From NCBI GenBank assembly GCA_036346405.1, contig CM070559.1, forward strand, positions 40,337,889-40,401,888: a stretch of DNA of 64,000 nucleotides, read 5' to 3'. Both the position numbers and the translations under genes were made by a program. Below, in pieces: positions 9,780 through 20,910 of this stretch. Source of the stretch: Phyllostachys edulis (Eukaryota > Streptophyta > Magnoliopsida > Poales > Poaceae). The number at the start of each line of letters is the position of its first letter. Position 1 is the stretch's first letter. The notes under the pieces were generated by a model. That model was given only the letters and a program-made list of their open reading frames with translations. It had not been told where the DNA came from and did no database searches.

Positions 9780-10085
9780 CTTATTTGCATATTCTAGTTC
9801 TCTACCCATGAAGATGACTGCTTGCGATTAGGTGAAGCTCTTGAATATTCATTATATCAAGAATTGCCTCCTCATTATTGCATAGGGCATTCAAAGCAAG
9901 AGTAACAGATATCACTGTAGTACTCTTACTTTGGATAGAACAAACTCCATAAAGTACATCTCATTGTTAAGGCATGAAATCTTCTTCAAACGCACAACAT
10001 GAAGTTTGGCAAATATATGATCGGTTCAATCGAGTATTCAAGAACTCATCATTTGCTTCATTTTCTTGAGTCCTTCGCTCTATCC
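9780..10085 (-). pseudogene. F-box/LRR/FBD gene: C-terminal FBD exon
   Basis: On the minus strand a splice acceptor, TGTGTTTTCTTATAG, ends at 10086 and opens an exon. It reads, with one frame change, LKKISCLNNEMYFMEFVLSK, then an ALNALCNNEEAI-like segment and PRASP-like / FMGRE-like ends, the FBD domain found at the C-terminus of plant F-box/LRR proteins. A stop created by an in-frame TGA-containing stretch near 9920 breaks this copy. The duplicate at 60,530-60,834 reads through that point but is shifted elsewhere. A copia LTR starts 30 bp upstream inside the intron. It lies between the F-box half (25.7 kb) and the LRR exon (4.8 kb), an order impossible for one intact gene. Confidence 0.65.
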
Positions 10086-10115
10086 CTATAAGAAAACACA
10101 AAGACGTTATTGTCA

Positions 10116-10269
10116 TGTTTGCTCCCTAGTCATGATTCTCTCTTGATCTCCTTCTCTATCTATGGATATTATTACTATTCCCTAACCGACAATATATCTT
10201 GTAATCTTTGTATAGATGAAAACTAGTGATATGAATCTTTTGTATAGATAGTAACTAGAGATATGTTTG

Positions 10270-10316
<47 letters not shown>

Positions 10317-10359
10317 GATCAGTACAAAGAGCCTATTGAGGCTTCTTCCTAAACTTACA
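10116..10359 (+). mobile_element. Copia 5' LTR
   Basis: A 244-bp LTR from TGTTTGCTCCCTAG to CCTAAACTTACA, with TG...CA ends, followed directly by the primer-binding site. It is the same family as the minus-strand LTR at 3209-3450. It contains a (TA)n tract before the 3' end. The left target site is probably tgtca (10111-10115). The element sits in the intron just upstream of the FBD exon. Confidence 0.85.
10272..10313. repeat. (TA)n microsatellite in the copia LTR
   Basis: About 21 TA units. The duplicate at 61,021-61,048 has about 14, a length difference expected of alleles, slippage or consensus error. Confidence 0.95.
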
Positions 10360-10371
10360 TGGTATCAGATG
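10360..10371 (+). other. Copia primer-binding site
   Basis: TGGTATCAGATG directly abuts the LTR. It matches the start of the usual TGGTATCAGAGC plant primer-binding site, complementary to the 3' end of initiator methionine tRNA, where minus-strand DNA synthesis begins. Confidence 0.85.
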
Positions 10372-10505
10372 CGTCACGTTGCCCTGACTCATCCTTTCCA
10401 CTACTCCCGTGTGCGCTGACTTCCGGCCGCACGCGCCACCTTGCTCCCGTGTGCGCCTCCTCCTGGTCACACGCGCCACCTCTCCTTCTAGCCGCACTCA
10501 CCACC

Positions 10506-11840
10506 ATGGGTGATAACGCCACCCCCGCCGCTGCAGCCACCCATGCCCAACTCTGGGCGCAGGCCGTTAGTGTCAACATCAAAACCCTAGTCTCGGTCAC
10601 CCTCGAGCGGTCCGCCTCCAAGTATGCGAAGTGGCGCACTATCTTTGAGGCTACGGTCACTAAATTTGCTCTCAAGGATCATCTCCAAGGCATTGGCTCC
10701 TCCAGCACCCCCAATGCCGATTGGAAGCGACATGACTCTACCGTGCTATCTTGGCTCTACGGGTCTATTTCCCCCAGATTCTCAACACCGTCATGGCACT
10801 GTCCACCACCACCTCTTCTATCTGGATGACGACCGAGAATCTATTGCGGGATAACAAAACAACCTAGGCCATCTACCTCCAAGTTGAGTTCAGTAACTTG
10901 GCTCAAGATGATTTGTCTACTACAGACTATTGCCTCAAGTTGAAGACCATCTCCGACGCTCTTCGTGACTTTGGATAGGTTGTGAGTGACCAAAGAATGA
11001 TACTCACCATGATCAATGGCATGAATCCGAAGTTTTGGACATCATCGTCCCTTCTTCCGATGATGCAACTGCTCCCGACCTTCATTCAAGCCTGGTCCTG
11101 CCTCCTACTTGAGGAACTGAAGGACACACACGGTGACTAGCTTGCCTAGGTCACGACTCTTCTTGCGAACTCATCAGTGGCCTATGGTGCCTCTTTTGTC
11201 GGCACCAACTCTGGGGGCGCTACCTCCTACGATGCTCCTCAATGGTGTTCCCCAAACATTGGCAACAACGCCGGGCGCCCAACCGGTGGCAACGACATCG
11301 GTAATGGAGGTGGCAAGCGTGGCAAAGGCAAGAGCCATAAGGGCGGGCCTCAGATGCCAACCTTCTACAATCCATGGACCAGTGCAATCCAACTCTAGTC
11401 CACCTCCAGCATCCTCGGTCCACGCCTTGGTGCTTCTCATCCTCAGCAGCATGCACCGCACAGCTTCCTCACCATGGCACATCCCAATCCCGGCGTGTCG
11501 CATAGTTACGCGATGGCACCACCTGGTTTCCTCCCTTCTACACCACAATGATTCCCTGCAGCACTGCACGGTTACCAACCGGACACCTTCCTGGTCCATG
11601 CCAACCCTGCGTCATCAGGGGACTTCTTCGGCCTCAACAACGCCTTCAACATCATGACATTGCAGCCACCTACCACTGATTGGTACATAGACACTACCAC
11701 CGCACACATGTACTCCAGCTCTGGTAACCTCATCTTTGTTTCTCCTTTTCCTCCTTCCTCCTCCCATATAGTGGTCGGCAATGGTGATACTCTTCTCGTC
11801 ACCCACGCCGGCCACTGCATGTTTGCCACACACACTCGTC
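10506..11840 (+). pseudogene. Copia gag and start of protease, broken
   Basis: The frame from ATG 10506 reads SVNIKTLVSVTLERSASKYA then KWRTIFEATVTKFALKDHL and DWKRHDSTVLSWLYGSIS, the UBN2/retrotran_gag type of copia gag, which forms the virus-like particle. It goes out of frame near 10780 and continues with DLSTTDYCLKLKTISDALRD (10910-10970), a GKRGKGKSHKGG basic stretch in place of a clear zinc knuckle, and a protease start near 11680 (WYIDT, where active copies have D-T/S-G, here DTTTAHM). Several stops break it. It ends at the inverted-repeat element at 11,846; integrase, RT and RNase H are absent. Confidence 0.8.
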
Positions 11841-11845
11841 CACAC

Positions 11846-12845
11846 ACACTCTTAGCATATTTTCACTTTGTACCATCTCTTCTTACCATGTCTTGCACTT
11901 TGCACCAGGGTAATGATTTGGATGATTTAGGTGTGCAGGATGGCGAGGGCCGGAGGCGAGGTGGCGGAGGAGGAGGCCTGAGTCAAGGCAATGGCTGGAG
12001 TCAAGGAAGAAGCAGGCTGCATCCGAAGTAGACGTGACAGCTGGAGTCGAGGCAGGCTACTGGAGGAGCAACATATCTGGTCGCAATAGCAAGCCAGTGG
12101 TAGTAGGAGTTCCCTAGACTTGAGGAAGAAGCTGGAGGCAGCAGCTGCTAGCAGATTCGAGCCACCTCTTGCATCCCTCATCCTCACCACCGCCTCACCA
12201 CCCCATATGGAGCGCCAATTCGACCACGCTGCCTTTGTCTTGCCCAACTCCAGTGAGAGTACTATCATGGCCTTGCCAAGTTAAACACCACGCATGGTGA
12301 TCTACATCCCAATCCCTTTCGTTCTGAGCTTCTCTGCTAGCTACCCACCTTTTTCTCCTCGGTCAATTTTAGGGATGGAAGCCGCATCGTTGCTATCACC
12401 ATCGCCCTCACCTTACCGCCTTAGTCCACCGTCGCCAGCTCGCCATGGTGAGCCTCTGCCTTCATCGTCTTCACCATTGCACTCCTCTTGATCCGCTAAT
12501 GCTCATGCACCCCTTTCCCCTCCAAAAACATCGCCATTTTTTCGTTGTTGCTGTGGCTATGGCCGCCACCACTGTTGTCTTCACTGTCGATTATGCTCCG
12601 GCTATTCTTCTCCAATTTCAATCCATTTCCTAGCTCCATCTACCTCCCCTATCTCCATCTCGTGCCTTGCTGCCACCTCCCACACCGCCATTCAATGTCG
12701 GCGAGCATAAAAGAAGGTAGCCAAATCCTTACCCTGGTGCAAAGTGTAAGATATGGTAAGAAGAGGTGGCGCAAAATGAAAAGATTTGCTAAGAGTGGTG
12801 CAAAGTGAAACTTTGGTAATAAAGAGGGGTGCAAAGTGAAATTTA
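11846..12845. mobile_element. Inverted-repeat element with GC-rich filler, possible Pack-type element
   Basis: The left arm (11,848-11,930: CACTCTTAGCATATTTTCAC ... CTTTGCACCAGGGTAATGA) matches the reverse complement of the right arm (12,720-12,845), both rich in the word CACTTTGCACC. Between the arms lie about 790 bp of GC-richer DNA with minus-strand (11,927-12,268) and plus-strand (12,300-12,640) frames of no recognisable family. This layout resembles elements that carry host gene fragments. It interrupts copia gag-protease. I could not find a clean target duplication, so the class (MULE or foldback) is open. Confidence 0.5.
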
Positions 12846-13870
12846 CTCAAAAAAACTAATTTACTCGTGGAATGGTAAGATAACGCGATATTTCCTAAAA
12901 ATGAGCATATCTTGTACAAAATGTATTTAAAAAGGTGCTTAGAAGTTACAAGATCTCAGTATACAGTATACACACCACCAAACATTCTCCCACCTATCGA
13001 GGACATGGTATATCTTAGTATCTTGACCTTGGGCATACATGTATCCTCTTATCAAAACAAAACAAGGTGCAAATATTTATGATTTTTTTTAAAAAATTTG
13101 GTTCGATAGGTTATGATATAATCATGTATCCTTAAAAATTTCAAATAAAGCTGTGACTTACATTAGGTGCAATAAAAAAAAATTTTAGAGAATAGAGTCT
13201 TTATCTTTACCTCCTTTTCCTTTTTTTTTCTCCTGATTTCCTTTTTAACAGAATTTGTCCTTTTTGGTTCTCAACGTGTAGATCATTTTAGATTTAAAAT
13301 TTTGTGTCAATGCTATCAATTTTTTTCCAAAATTTTTCATGACTATTTGTACCTGGGTATGCACCTTATTTGTTCTCTCGCCTAAAAGCTTAGGGCATAT
13401 TAATGTAGGAATTCAGAGGAAACAATTCAATTCTGTAGAAATCAATGAAATTCTCGTGTTCCAAACAACCCTTAGCCCTTACCTCTCTTACATGTGTTTA
13501 CGTTTGCATGTCTCACAAACTCACCGCTCACAAGAGCCCATGCAACCATGAGTGCCTATTCAAGCATCAATGCGGAAACTTCTTCACATTTTTCTCCAAC
13601 TTAGTAACTTAAGCAAGAAAGGTTGTACCTTTAAACACCTACCAACATGGAATTGAATGCCTCTTCAAACCAAGATACGGTAGAGTAAGTTACAAAAAAG
13701 AGATACGATATAGAGTACTTTCATATGGTTACAAGCTCATAAAGGTTGTATCGACCAAGCTACTTCCATCTTGTTTTGCAAGATAGCTTGGGCAAGTGAT
13801 CGAGCTTCGTTCAAATAGCAATAAGGATTCAAGCTTGATTTGCTAGTTGTCTTCATTTGCATCAATCCTC
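12846..13870. other. AT-rich spacer, no gene
   Basis: Non-coding, with A/T homopolymers (13,085; 13,170; 13,220). A stretch ending TTCCAAACAACCCTTAG near 13,480 resembles the right end of a Tourist-like MITE, but I cannot find its left end. The part up to 13,296 recurs at the window end. From about 13,560 to 13,870 there may be decayed gypsy 3' sequence on the minus strand, too degraded to assign. Confidence 0.35.
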
Positions 13871-15094
13871 TCACTTCCTCATTAGGAGAGTCGGGTAGAA
13901 TAACCTCATTGAACATTGGAGAGGAAATCCATAGAAAGCTTGAAAAGGGGTTATTTTTAGGCTAGTTCTAGTGTGGTAGCTAGTGTCATACCACCACTCT
14001 GCTAAAGACAACCAATTCTTCCACTTCTTAGGACTAGCAAATGACATGCATCTAAGATAGCACTCTAAGAACTGATTAACTCTCTTAGTTTGTCCATCCG
14101 TTTGGGGGTGGTAAGCTATGCTACACCTCAATTTAGCTCCCAGGGATTTGAACATCTTGCCAAAGATGGTTGGTAAATATCCTATCTCCGTCAGAGATAA
14201 TCACAACAGGTAATCCATGCAGTTTATACACATTATCAAGGAATTCATGGGCTACTTGTTGGACAAGATAAAGGATGACTCATATCAATGAAGTGTGAGT
14301 ATTTGGTAAACCTATCACTACCGCCAATATTACTTCCTTTCCTTTAGATTTAGACAGACCCTTAATGAAGTCCATGGAAATGTGAGTCCAAACTCTATCG
14401 GGCATTGGTAAAGGTTGTAATAAACACAGGTAAGGTGTGTGCTCATATTTGTTCTTTTCGCAGATTGAGCATTCCTTGACAAAATTTATGACAGCTTGCT
14501 TCATGCCAACACAATAAAAGAGTAGTTTTAGCCTCTAATAAGTGGCTCTTTCACAGAGTGACCACATAATGCTGAAGTATGGCAGCATATAATCAATTGC
14601 TGTCTTAGGTCAGAATTTACACCCACTACCACCTTGTTCTTGTACCTTAGGATCCCCTCTTTTAGAGTATAGTTAGGTTCAGCCTGTGGATCCACACTCA
14701 ATTTAGTGATTAGTTCTCTGTAATGCTCACCATTGGCATAACTACCTAATATTTCTATAATCCAAACAGGTACAATAGCTGAAATGGCACCAAGTTGCTC
14801 CCTATTGACAACTCTGGACAAAGCATCAGTTGCTCTATTTTCCCTCCCCTTTTTGTACTCTACCTTGTAGTTGTATCCCATCAACTTCACTAGCAATTTG
14901 TGTTGAATACCCTGTGAGCTTTTGTTCTTGTATATACCTCAAGCTTGCTGATTTGTCCTAATGATCAATGTAGACCCAACAAAATAGTGTTTTCACTTCT
15001 TGAGAGCTTCCAATATAGCCAAGGCTTCTTTGTTATATCTTTGGCGTTCTTTGCCTTAGGGCCCAAGGCCTTGCTAAAAATGCAATTGGCTTGT
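13871..15094 (-). pseudogene. Gypsy A integrase and end of RNase H
   Basis: Minus-strand order: the end of RNase H with YKVEYKKGRENRATDALSR (about 14,870-14,815), the integrase zinc-binding region with VKECSICEKNKYEHTPYLC (about 14,475-14,420), WTHISMDFIKGL of the catalytic core (about 14,380), and CSIAYHPQTDGQTKRVNQFL with ECYLRCM (about 14,125-14,050), which holds conserved core residues including the catalytic Glu. Integrase inserts the cDNA into the genome. Frames are interrupted at about 14,515 and 14,270. The chromodomain or C-terminal part is not recognisable. RNase H breaks off at 15,094, where the first solo LTR sits. Confidence 0.85.
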
Positions 15095-18000
15095 TGTAAC
15101 ATCTCAAAATTTTAATTTTGGAAAAATAACTAAAAATAAATAATTTAATTATATTTATGTATTTTCCCAAAAAATGGGCCTTTTTCTGGATTTTCCTTCA
15201 TTTATTAAAGCTTTTTCTAAATTTCTAGCAAAAAAAAAAAATTTCTATTCAAAAATTAAAACTAAATTTGTGTTTAAAAATAATTTATTTAAGCTCAAAA
15301 TACCATATTTTTCTACCCCAAAAATATATAGAATGTTTAGAGTTGTCTTGCTATTTTCGAGTTTAAAAAAATTTAGCATTATAAAATTAATTACTATGTA
15401 AACATAACACAATTATTTTAGTTGTAATTATTCTATTTGAACTTAAAATGTTGTATTTAGTATCTGATATTTTTTGGATGTTTCATAGTTGAATTGTTAT
15501 TATTTTTGGATGTTTCATAGTTGAATTGTTATTTTTCCCGAGTTAATTTGTTCTTTACGGGAATTTTCAAAAGAAAAATAATTATTTTCTAGATTAATTA
15601 ACCATTTATGAATTAAAATACTATTCAAAATCCGAACCGATCCACTTCCTCCTGGTCCCACCCGTCATCCACTCGCACCATAATTCAGCGCATTAACTCC
15701 ACAGTTTCAACCCGAACTGTCACGGTTTCAAACACTTAACTCGGCCAAACTTGGCGATCAATTTGGTCAAACCGTTGCTCCTTTGCCCTAATAAATAGGA
15801 AGGTAGCCTCCCATGCCATTCCCCACAAAGTCTTCTCTCGGTTTGGGCGAAGGCCTCAGTAGAACCCTCTACAAGCCCTTCTTCTCCAACTCTAGTGAGA
15901 ATTTCAAAGGAGCAGATCTTCTCATCCATTGCTCTGTTGTGCACTAAATTTTACTGTGAGTTCCTATTGAGTTTCCCCACACTTATATTAAAGCAAAATT
16001 TTTATTTCCTTATTGACTCACTTTGTGGCCACAGAAGCCACCGACGGCCATATCTTCTTCCCCAACTCCGACGACATATTCAACGAGATCTCCTGACCTC
16101 TCTCAGCCACCAATGGTCCTCAAAGTTTTATTGGAGCATCCTCAAGCTATCCTCTACAACGTGCCAATTCAGTTTCGGCTGGAGTTCACTAGAGAACCAT
16201 CGATCGCCCCTTCTTCCCCAAGTGCGGTGACAACTCCATTGAGTCCGATCTGTTCATCCGTTGGGCATTTTCGTAAGCCCTTTTATATGCATGTTCCTCT
16301 CAACATTATCTACCTTTCTATTCAAATGAAGTTTTGGTTTTTTCAACGATTCACCACCACCCATGTCATCTTCTTCATCTCCGGTCAAATCGCTGCCGTC
16401 GATTCCGCCACCGTCGTGGAGCCCGTCGTCATTGTCCACACCTTCATCTTCATCTTTCCACGTTCTTCCTGGTGTGCACGTCGCCCTCGTCGGAGCGTCG
16501 TTGTACTGTCGTCGTCGTGAACCCGATCACACTGCCGCTTCTTCCTAGTCGTCGGCCACCTCCATCCTTGTCTGACGACCCATGTGAGATGACTTCACTC
16601 GCCATCCCTCTATATTTTGAGCCCTTCGTCGTCCGTCGCCGGCAACCACCACGCAAACTACATTGCTATGTCTATCTTCTCCATCCTCCCTCTCCATATA
16701 TAACGAGTGGGCTCCTATTTTTTTCAAATTCTTTTTTAATCTAATTCAAAACCCTTGTCTATGACAAGGGGACCCCATCCATAATTATTTATATTTCCAA
16801 AAAATATTCAATTCACTAACACGTGGACCCCACTATCATATTCTCTCTCCTCTGTTAATTTCCCAAATTTTTATCCTTTCATGTGAAATCTAACTTCCGA
16901 GAACACATCCTCCTTCGTTCAAACTCCAATTCAGTTTATTCAAATTTCAAAATTCATCTAAATTCAATATCTATCTCCCAGACCCTATATTATTAATGTT
17001 GGAGTTTATTTGGATTTTATTTGAGCTTGACTTGTTTTCGCGTATAGATTTCGACGACTTTAGAGAACCAGATTTCTACGCTGTTTCAGAACAACAATTA
17101 TTTGAGCAAGGCAAGTTACATACTTTGATCATGTTTGATTCCAGTATTTCAAATTATTGAATTTCTATTTTAAATTATTACTGCATTCTTATTTGTATTC
17201 AATTTAATTTAAATTCTTGTTTTAAAATTATAGTTAATCCTAATACATTTGTATAACCAACTTTGACATTGAAATATCCATACATTTGTATAGTTAATCT
17301 AGTTGGTATAGTGGTATGAACTAGAACATTTTGGGAAAAATTAAGCTTATTGATGCTTAGACACGAAATATTTGGTTTGGGAATTTGACAAAAAAAATCA
17401 AAAATTGTTTAAATTGTATCCATAGCATTGGTGTGCCATGGAAGTTTATAAATGACTTTGAAAAATAAAAATAAAATAAAAATTGGTTTGGACTTGAGTA
17501 AAATGAATAGTTGGTGGGTGCAGATTTATGCACGGACTCAATTCGATGAATGGTTGAGGCCTAGGGTTTTATTTTTGGAAGTCGCCTAATCAACTAAGGA
17601 CTAGTCTGCGAGTTGTGGCTTGTAAAACCATTTCGTACTACCACAAGTCGGTATGAGGCAAACTGGCCAAATAATTTGCAACATTCCTCTACTAGTTGTG
17701 CCATTTGGATATCTTGGGTGTCGAGTAGAGCGAAATTCCCACTTGGTGCAAGAGGGAGACTTCCGACGGGTTGGTGGTCCAATGAGATGAAATCTTAGTG
17801 GGCATAACTGCTTTGGGATAGATCATTGTAACAGCCTTGTGATAATCACTTAGTTACATGCCTACAGAAGAGTGTCTTGGTCGACATATTAAGTTGATTA
17901 TCTCTTGTGGGTAAAGTTATACAACCTCTGCAGAGTGCAAAACTATTCGAATAGCCATGTACACGATCATGGACATGCTGAACAAAGATATTCGTGGATT

Positions 18001-18604
18001 AGACTTTGGTTTTCTTTTCAAAATGGTTTATAACATGGATGGGTGTCCATGAGAAAATTATGGGTTGAAGCCCCGGGTTGATGCCCATGTTTAAGTTAGT
18101 GTTAGATTGATGCCTACACTAGCTTTATTAATTCATTTAAAACTCAATTTTGATATTGTAAAATTTGAGCCTTTTAACTTAGCTACTGTATTTAAAATGT
18201 CAAATATTGATTTTGCACAAATAATCCTCTAAGCCTTCCTTTGATAATATCCATGCATCGTTAACTTTGTCATGGGTGAAACTTGCGAATACCTTTTGTA
18301 CTCACCCTTGCTTAATAAAATATTGTTTAGAAGATGAGTACTTCACTATCGGTGTAGATCTCGATGACTAGGCAACTACCGATTCGATTGCATGTGGCGA
18401 TTTGCTAGACCCTACTACTACTTCAGTATTCCAATGTATTTTTATTGTTGGCTTGTGTCGTTCTTGTAAAACTCAATAATTATTAATAAAACTGTGCGAG
18501 ATGTGGATGTTGCCATATTTGTTTTACTGTGTATACTAGCTACTATTCTAGAGATTAGTGTAGAATACACAGAGAATCTAAGGGTGTTACTCCCGAGTTC
18601 GACA
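15095..18604 (+). mobile_element. Solo LTR 1, 3.5 kb, long gypsy-type LTR
   Basis: Starts TGTAACATCTC, ends GAGTTCGACA, and is flanked by an exact 5-bp target duplication cttgt (15,090-15,094 and 18,605-18,609). Length 3,510 bp. No internal region, primer-binding site or coding sequence remains, so it is a solo LTR left by LTR-LTR recombination. It lies antisense inside the RNase H region of gypsy A. It shares the start, a central palindromic block and general layout with solo LTR 2 and the gypsy B LTR. Short frames in 16,000-16,700 (CTTC/CACC-rich) resemble the promoter-leader part of such LTRs, not genes. Confidence 0.92.
17902..17980 (+). repeat. Conserved palindromic block in long gypsy LTRs, copy 1
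   Basis: TCTTGTGGGTAAAGTTATAC, CTCTGCAGAG and CTATTCGAATAGCC occur in this order, followed by a CATGGACATG-like end. CTCTGCAGAG and TATTCGAATA are perfect 10-bp palindromes. Nearly the same block recurs at 22,571 and 41,015. Confidence 0.9.
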
Positions 18605-18624
18605 CTTGTGATTTTGCATTAAGA

Positions 18625-19500
18625 CTACCCCAATGCCATATCCACTAGCATTTGCCTCCAAAATGAAGTGCCATCGGTGATAAGGTAATGCAAGTATAGG
18701 GCCTTTGTCATCACCTCTTTCAATCTTAGAAATCTTGATTTATGGGATTCATTCCAAACAAATGCATTTTTCTTGAGGGCATCAAACAAGGGTTTGCAAA
18801 TAATACCATAGTTTTGTATGAACCTTCCGTAATACCCTATGAAACCTAAGAAGCTCCTTAATTGAGTGACATTTTGGGGTGTGGGCCATTGTACTCTGCT
18901 TCTATCTTGGCGGGAAGAGTAGCTACACCTTCCCATTGATGATATGGCCTAGATATTCAATTTGTGCTTGACCAAAGGCACATTTGCTCATCTTTGCATA
19001 GAGATTATTTTTCCGAGGACCTCCATCACTGAATCGAGATGTTGCACATGTTCTTCCACAAATTTACTATATACCAAGATGTCATCAAAGAAAACCAATG
19101 CAAACTTCCTCAAAAACTATGATAATATCTCATTCATTAAGGCTTGAAAGTTTGCAGGAGCATTGGTTAACGCAAAGAGCATAACAATGAATTCATAATG
19201 TCCCATGTGAGTGCTAAATGATTTCTTCTTAACATCTTCTTCTCTCATTCTAACTTGATGATAGTCAGATCTTAGATCAATCTTTGAGAAGACATTAGCC
19301 CCATGAAGTCCATCCAGTAGATCTTCTATGACAGGGATTGGGTACCTGTTTTTAATAGTGTTGGCATTAAGCTGTCTATAGTCAACACACATACTCCATG
19401 TTCCATCCTTTTTCTTAACTAGTATTGTAGGAAAGGAATAAGGACTGATAATAGGCCTAATAGTGTTGGACTTCAACAATTGCTCAATGATTCCCTCCAT
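18625..19500 (-). pseudogene. Gypsy A reverse transcriptase
   Basis: Minus-strand frame from 19,500 reads MEGIIEQLLKSNTIRPIISP, then VKKKDGTWSMCVDYRQLN, YPIPVIEDLLDGL, FSKIDLRSDYHQVRM and a FALTNAPANFQALMNE-like segment, the classic Ty3 RT blocks. The catalytic motif appears as VFFDD near 19,100 after a TAG at about 19,117. The 3' part (18,936-18,625) holds RSFLGFIGYYGRFIQNYGII and the connection to RNase H. RT copies element RNA into DNA in the cytoplasmic particle. Stops and a frameshift show it is inactive. Confidence 0.9.
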
Positions 19501-20035
19501 GGCATTCTTTTGATAGTAAGGTAGTCTCTAAGGCCTCTGGTTCATAGGCTTCTCCTCAGCTTGTAAGGGAATAGTGTGGTCACAGTTTCTTCTAGGAGGC
19601 AGTTCCATGGACTCTTCAAAAACCTCCCCGAACTTCTGTAGTATTGGTGTAATACTAGCTGGGATGGCCATAAGCTTATGAGATTCAACCCTGATGTCAC
19701 AAGCATATACTATTGCCCCTACCACACCCTTTTTCATTAATTTATGCAGCTTTTTCACTAGCACAATAAAATCTGCTGATGGTAAATTTTCATCTTTAAA
19801 AATGACCTTACTCCTACCACAATGGATTACATAGAATTCTCTGGTCTTAAGGTTGAGACCAATAGGGCTATGACTATATATCCAATCAACTCCCAATATG
19901 AAGTCATAACCTTTCAAGTCTAACACCCTGAAAGTATATGAAAATTCTTTTCCTTGTATTATATAATTGCAGACCTTGCATTTTGCTTTGCTCCACATTG
20001 TCTCACCATTTGCCACTAGCACTCTCATTCTTTGG
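19501..20035 (-). pseudogene. Gypsy A protease remainder and RT linker
   Basis: The minus-strand frame 20,028-19,528 reads MRVLVANGETMWSKAKCKV, then FRVLDLKGYDFILGVDWIYS, the second half of the retropepsin-like domain, followed by the linker ending MELPPRRNCDHTIPLQ just before RT. The first half with the active-site D-S-G is at 23.3-23.4 kb, beyond solo LTR 2. Joined across that LTR the reading is continuous, which dates the LTR insertion after gypsy A. Confidence 0.85.
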
Positions 20036-20900
20036 GTTATTGTAACATCCTAAAGTTACATTACCAAAATAAAATTAAATAAAGTTATTATCTTATTGGA
20101 TTTTCGAAATTTGAAAGAGTGTTGTTGCTTTTCTTGAATTTCTGAAGTTTTAAAAGTTAAAAATAAATTTTTTTGAAGTTTTTGAAGTTTTAATTGAGTT
20201 AAAGTTGAAAAATAAAAATTAAATTAATGTCTAGAATTTTACGGAATTTTAAAAGCTTTTTCCTAAATATTTTAAAGCCAAAATAATTTATTTTAAAATT
20301 AAAAGCCAACTTTAAGTTGGATTTATTTTATTTAAGTCCAAAATAACTCTAGGAATTTCTGTGTATTTTTCTAGAATTTTTGGATTTTATTTGCTATTTT
20401 AAAGCCAAAATGAATTAATCAAATTATTTTCTTTGGTAAATCAATTGAAATTCCTCTTTAGTCTTTGGGCCAAATCCTGTCCGGCCCATTCCTTCCTTCG
20501 TGTCGCGGTCCATCTCGCCCACTCGCAAGTCGCACCCGAGCCGGCCCGTTCAACGCTCGATGCTTGGCCGTTGGATCGTGATCAAATGGCGACACGCCTT
20601 CTCTCTCTCCTCTCTCTCTCATCATTGCAGGCCCACCCTTGATGTCACACCGCATCTTCTTCTCCCTTTGTCTTTCTCACATGACCAAGCCAAGTCGCCG
20701 CCATTGTCGCATGCGGGAGCTCCATCAACGCCGCGATTTGCGCCTCCATTCCCTGCGTGAATGCACACATTAAATCCCTCGCGACACGCCTATCCCAAAT
20801 CCAGCCATCCCCCTAATTATCACGCGCAAAATCGCCGGGACCCCGCAATTGCCACCGCCGACTTCGCCGCCTGATCCCCTCCTCCCGGCCCCCTCCGCCC

Positions 20901-20910
20901 CTATAAAAGG
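20901..20910 (+). promoter_or_regulatory. TATA box of solo LTR 2
   Basis: CTATAAAAGG, about 860 bp into the LTR, followed by a CT-rich leader. The gypsy B LTR has the identical decamer in the equivalent position (39,258). Confidence 0.7.

Larger units (their letters stand above)
4820..13296. repeat. Long direct duplication, copy 1
   Basis: This 8.48-kb stretch is present again at 55,630-64,000 in the same order and orientation: F-box exon, MITE, hAT MITEs, LINE, FBD exon, copia LTR and gag, inverted-repeat element. Copy 1 reads more smoothly; the second copy has many small losses. The right limit is set by the window end, not by loss of homology. The left limit is set by the N gap. Confidence 0.95.

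Noticed and set aside
13339..13551. 70-codon ORF near a MITE-like end
   Set aside because: No family, no start context, and only one end of a possible MITE is visible.
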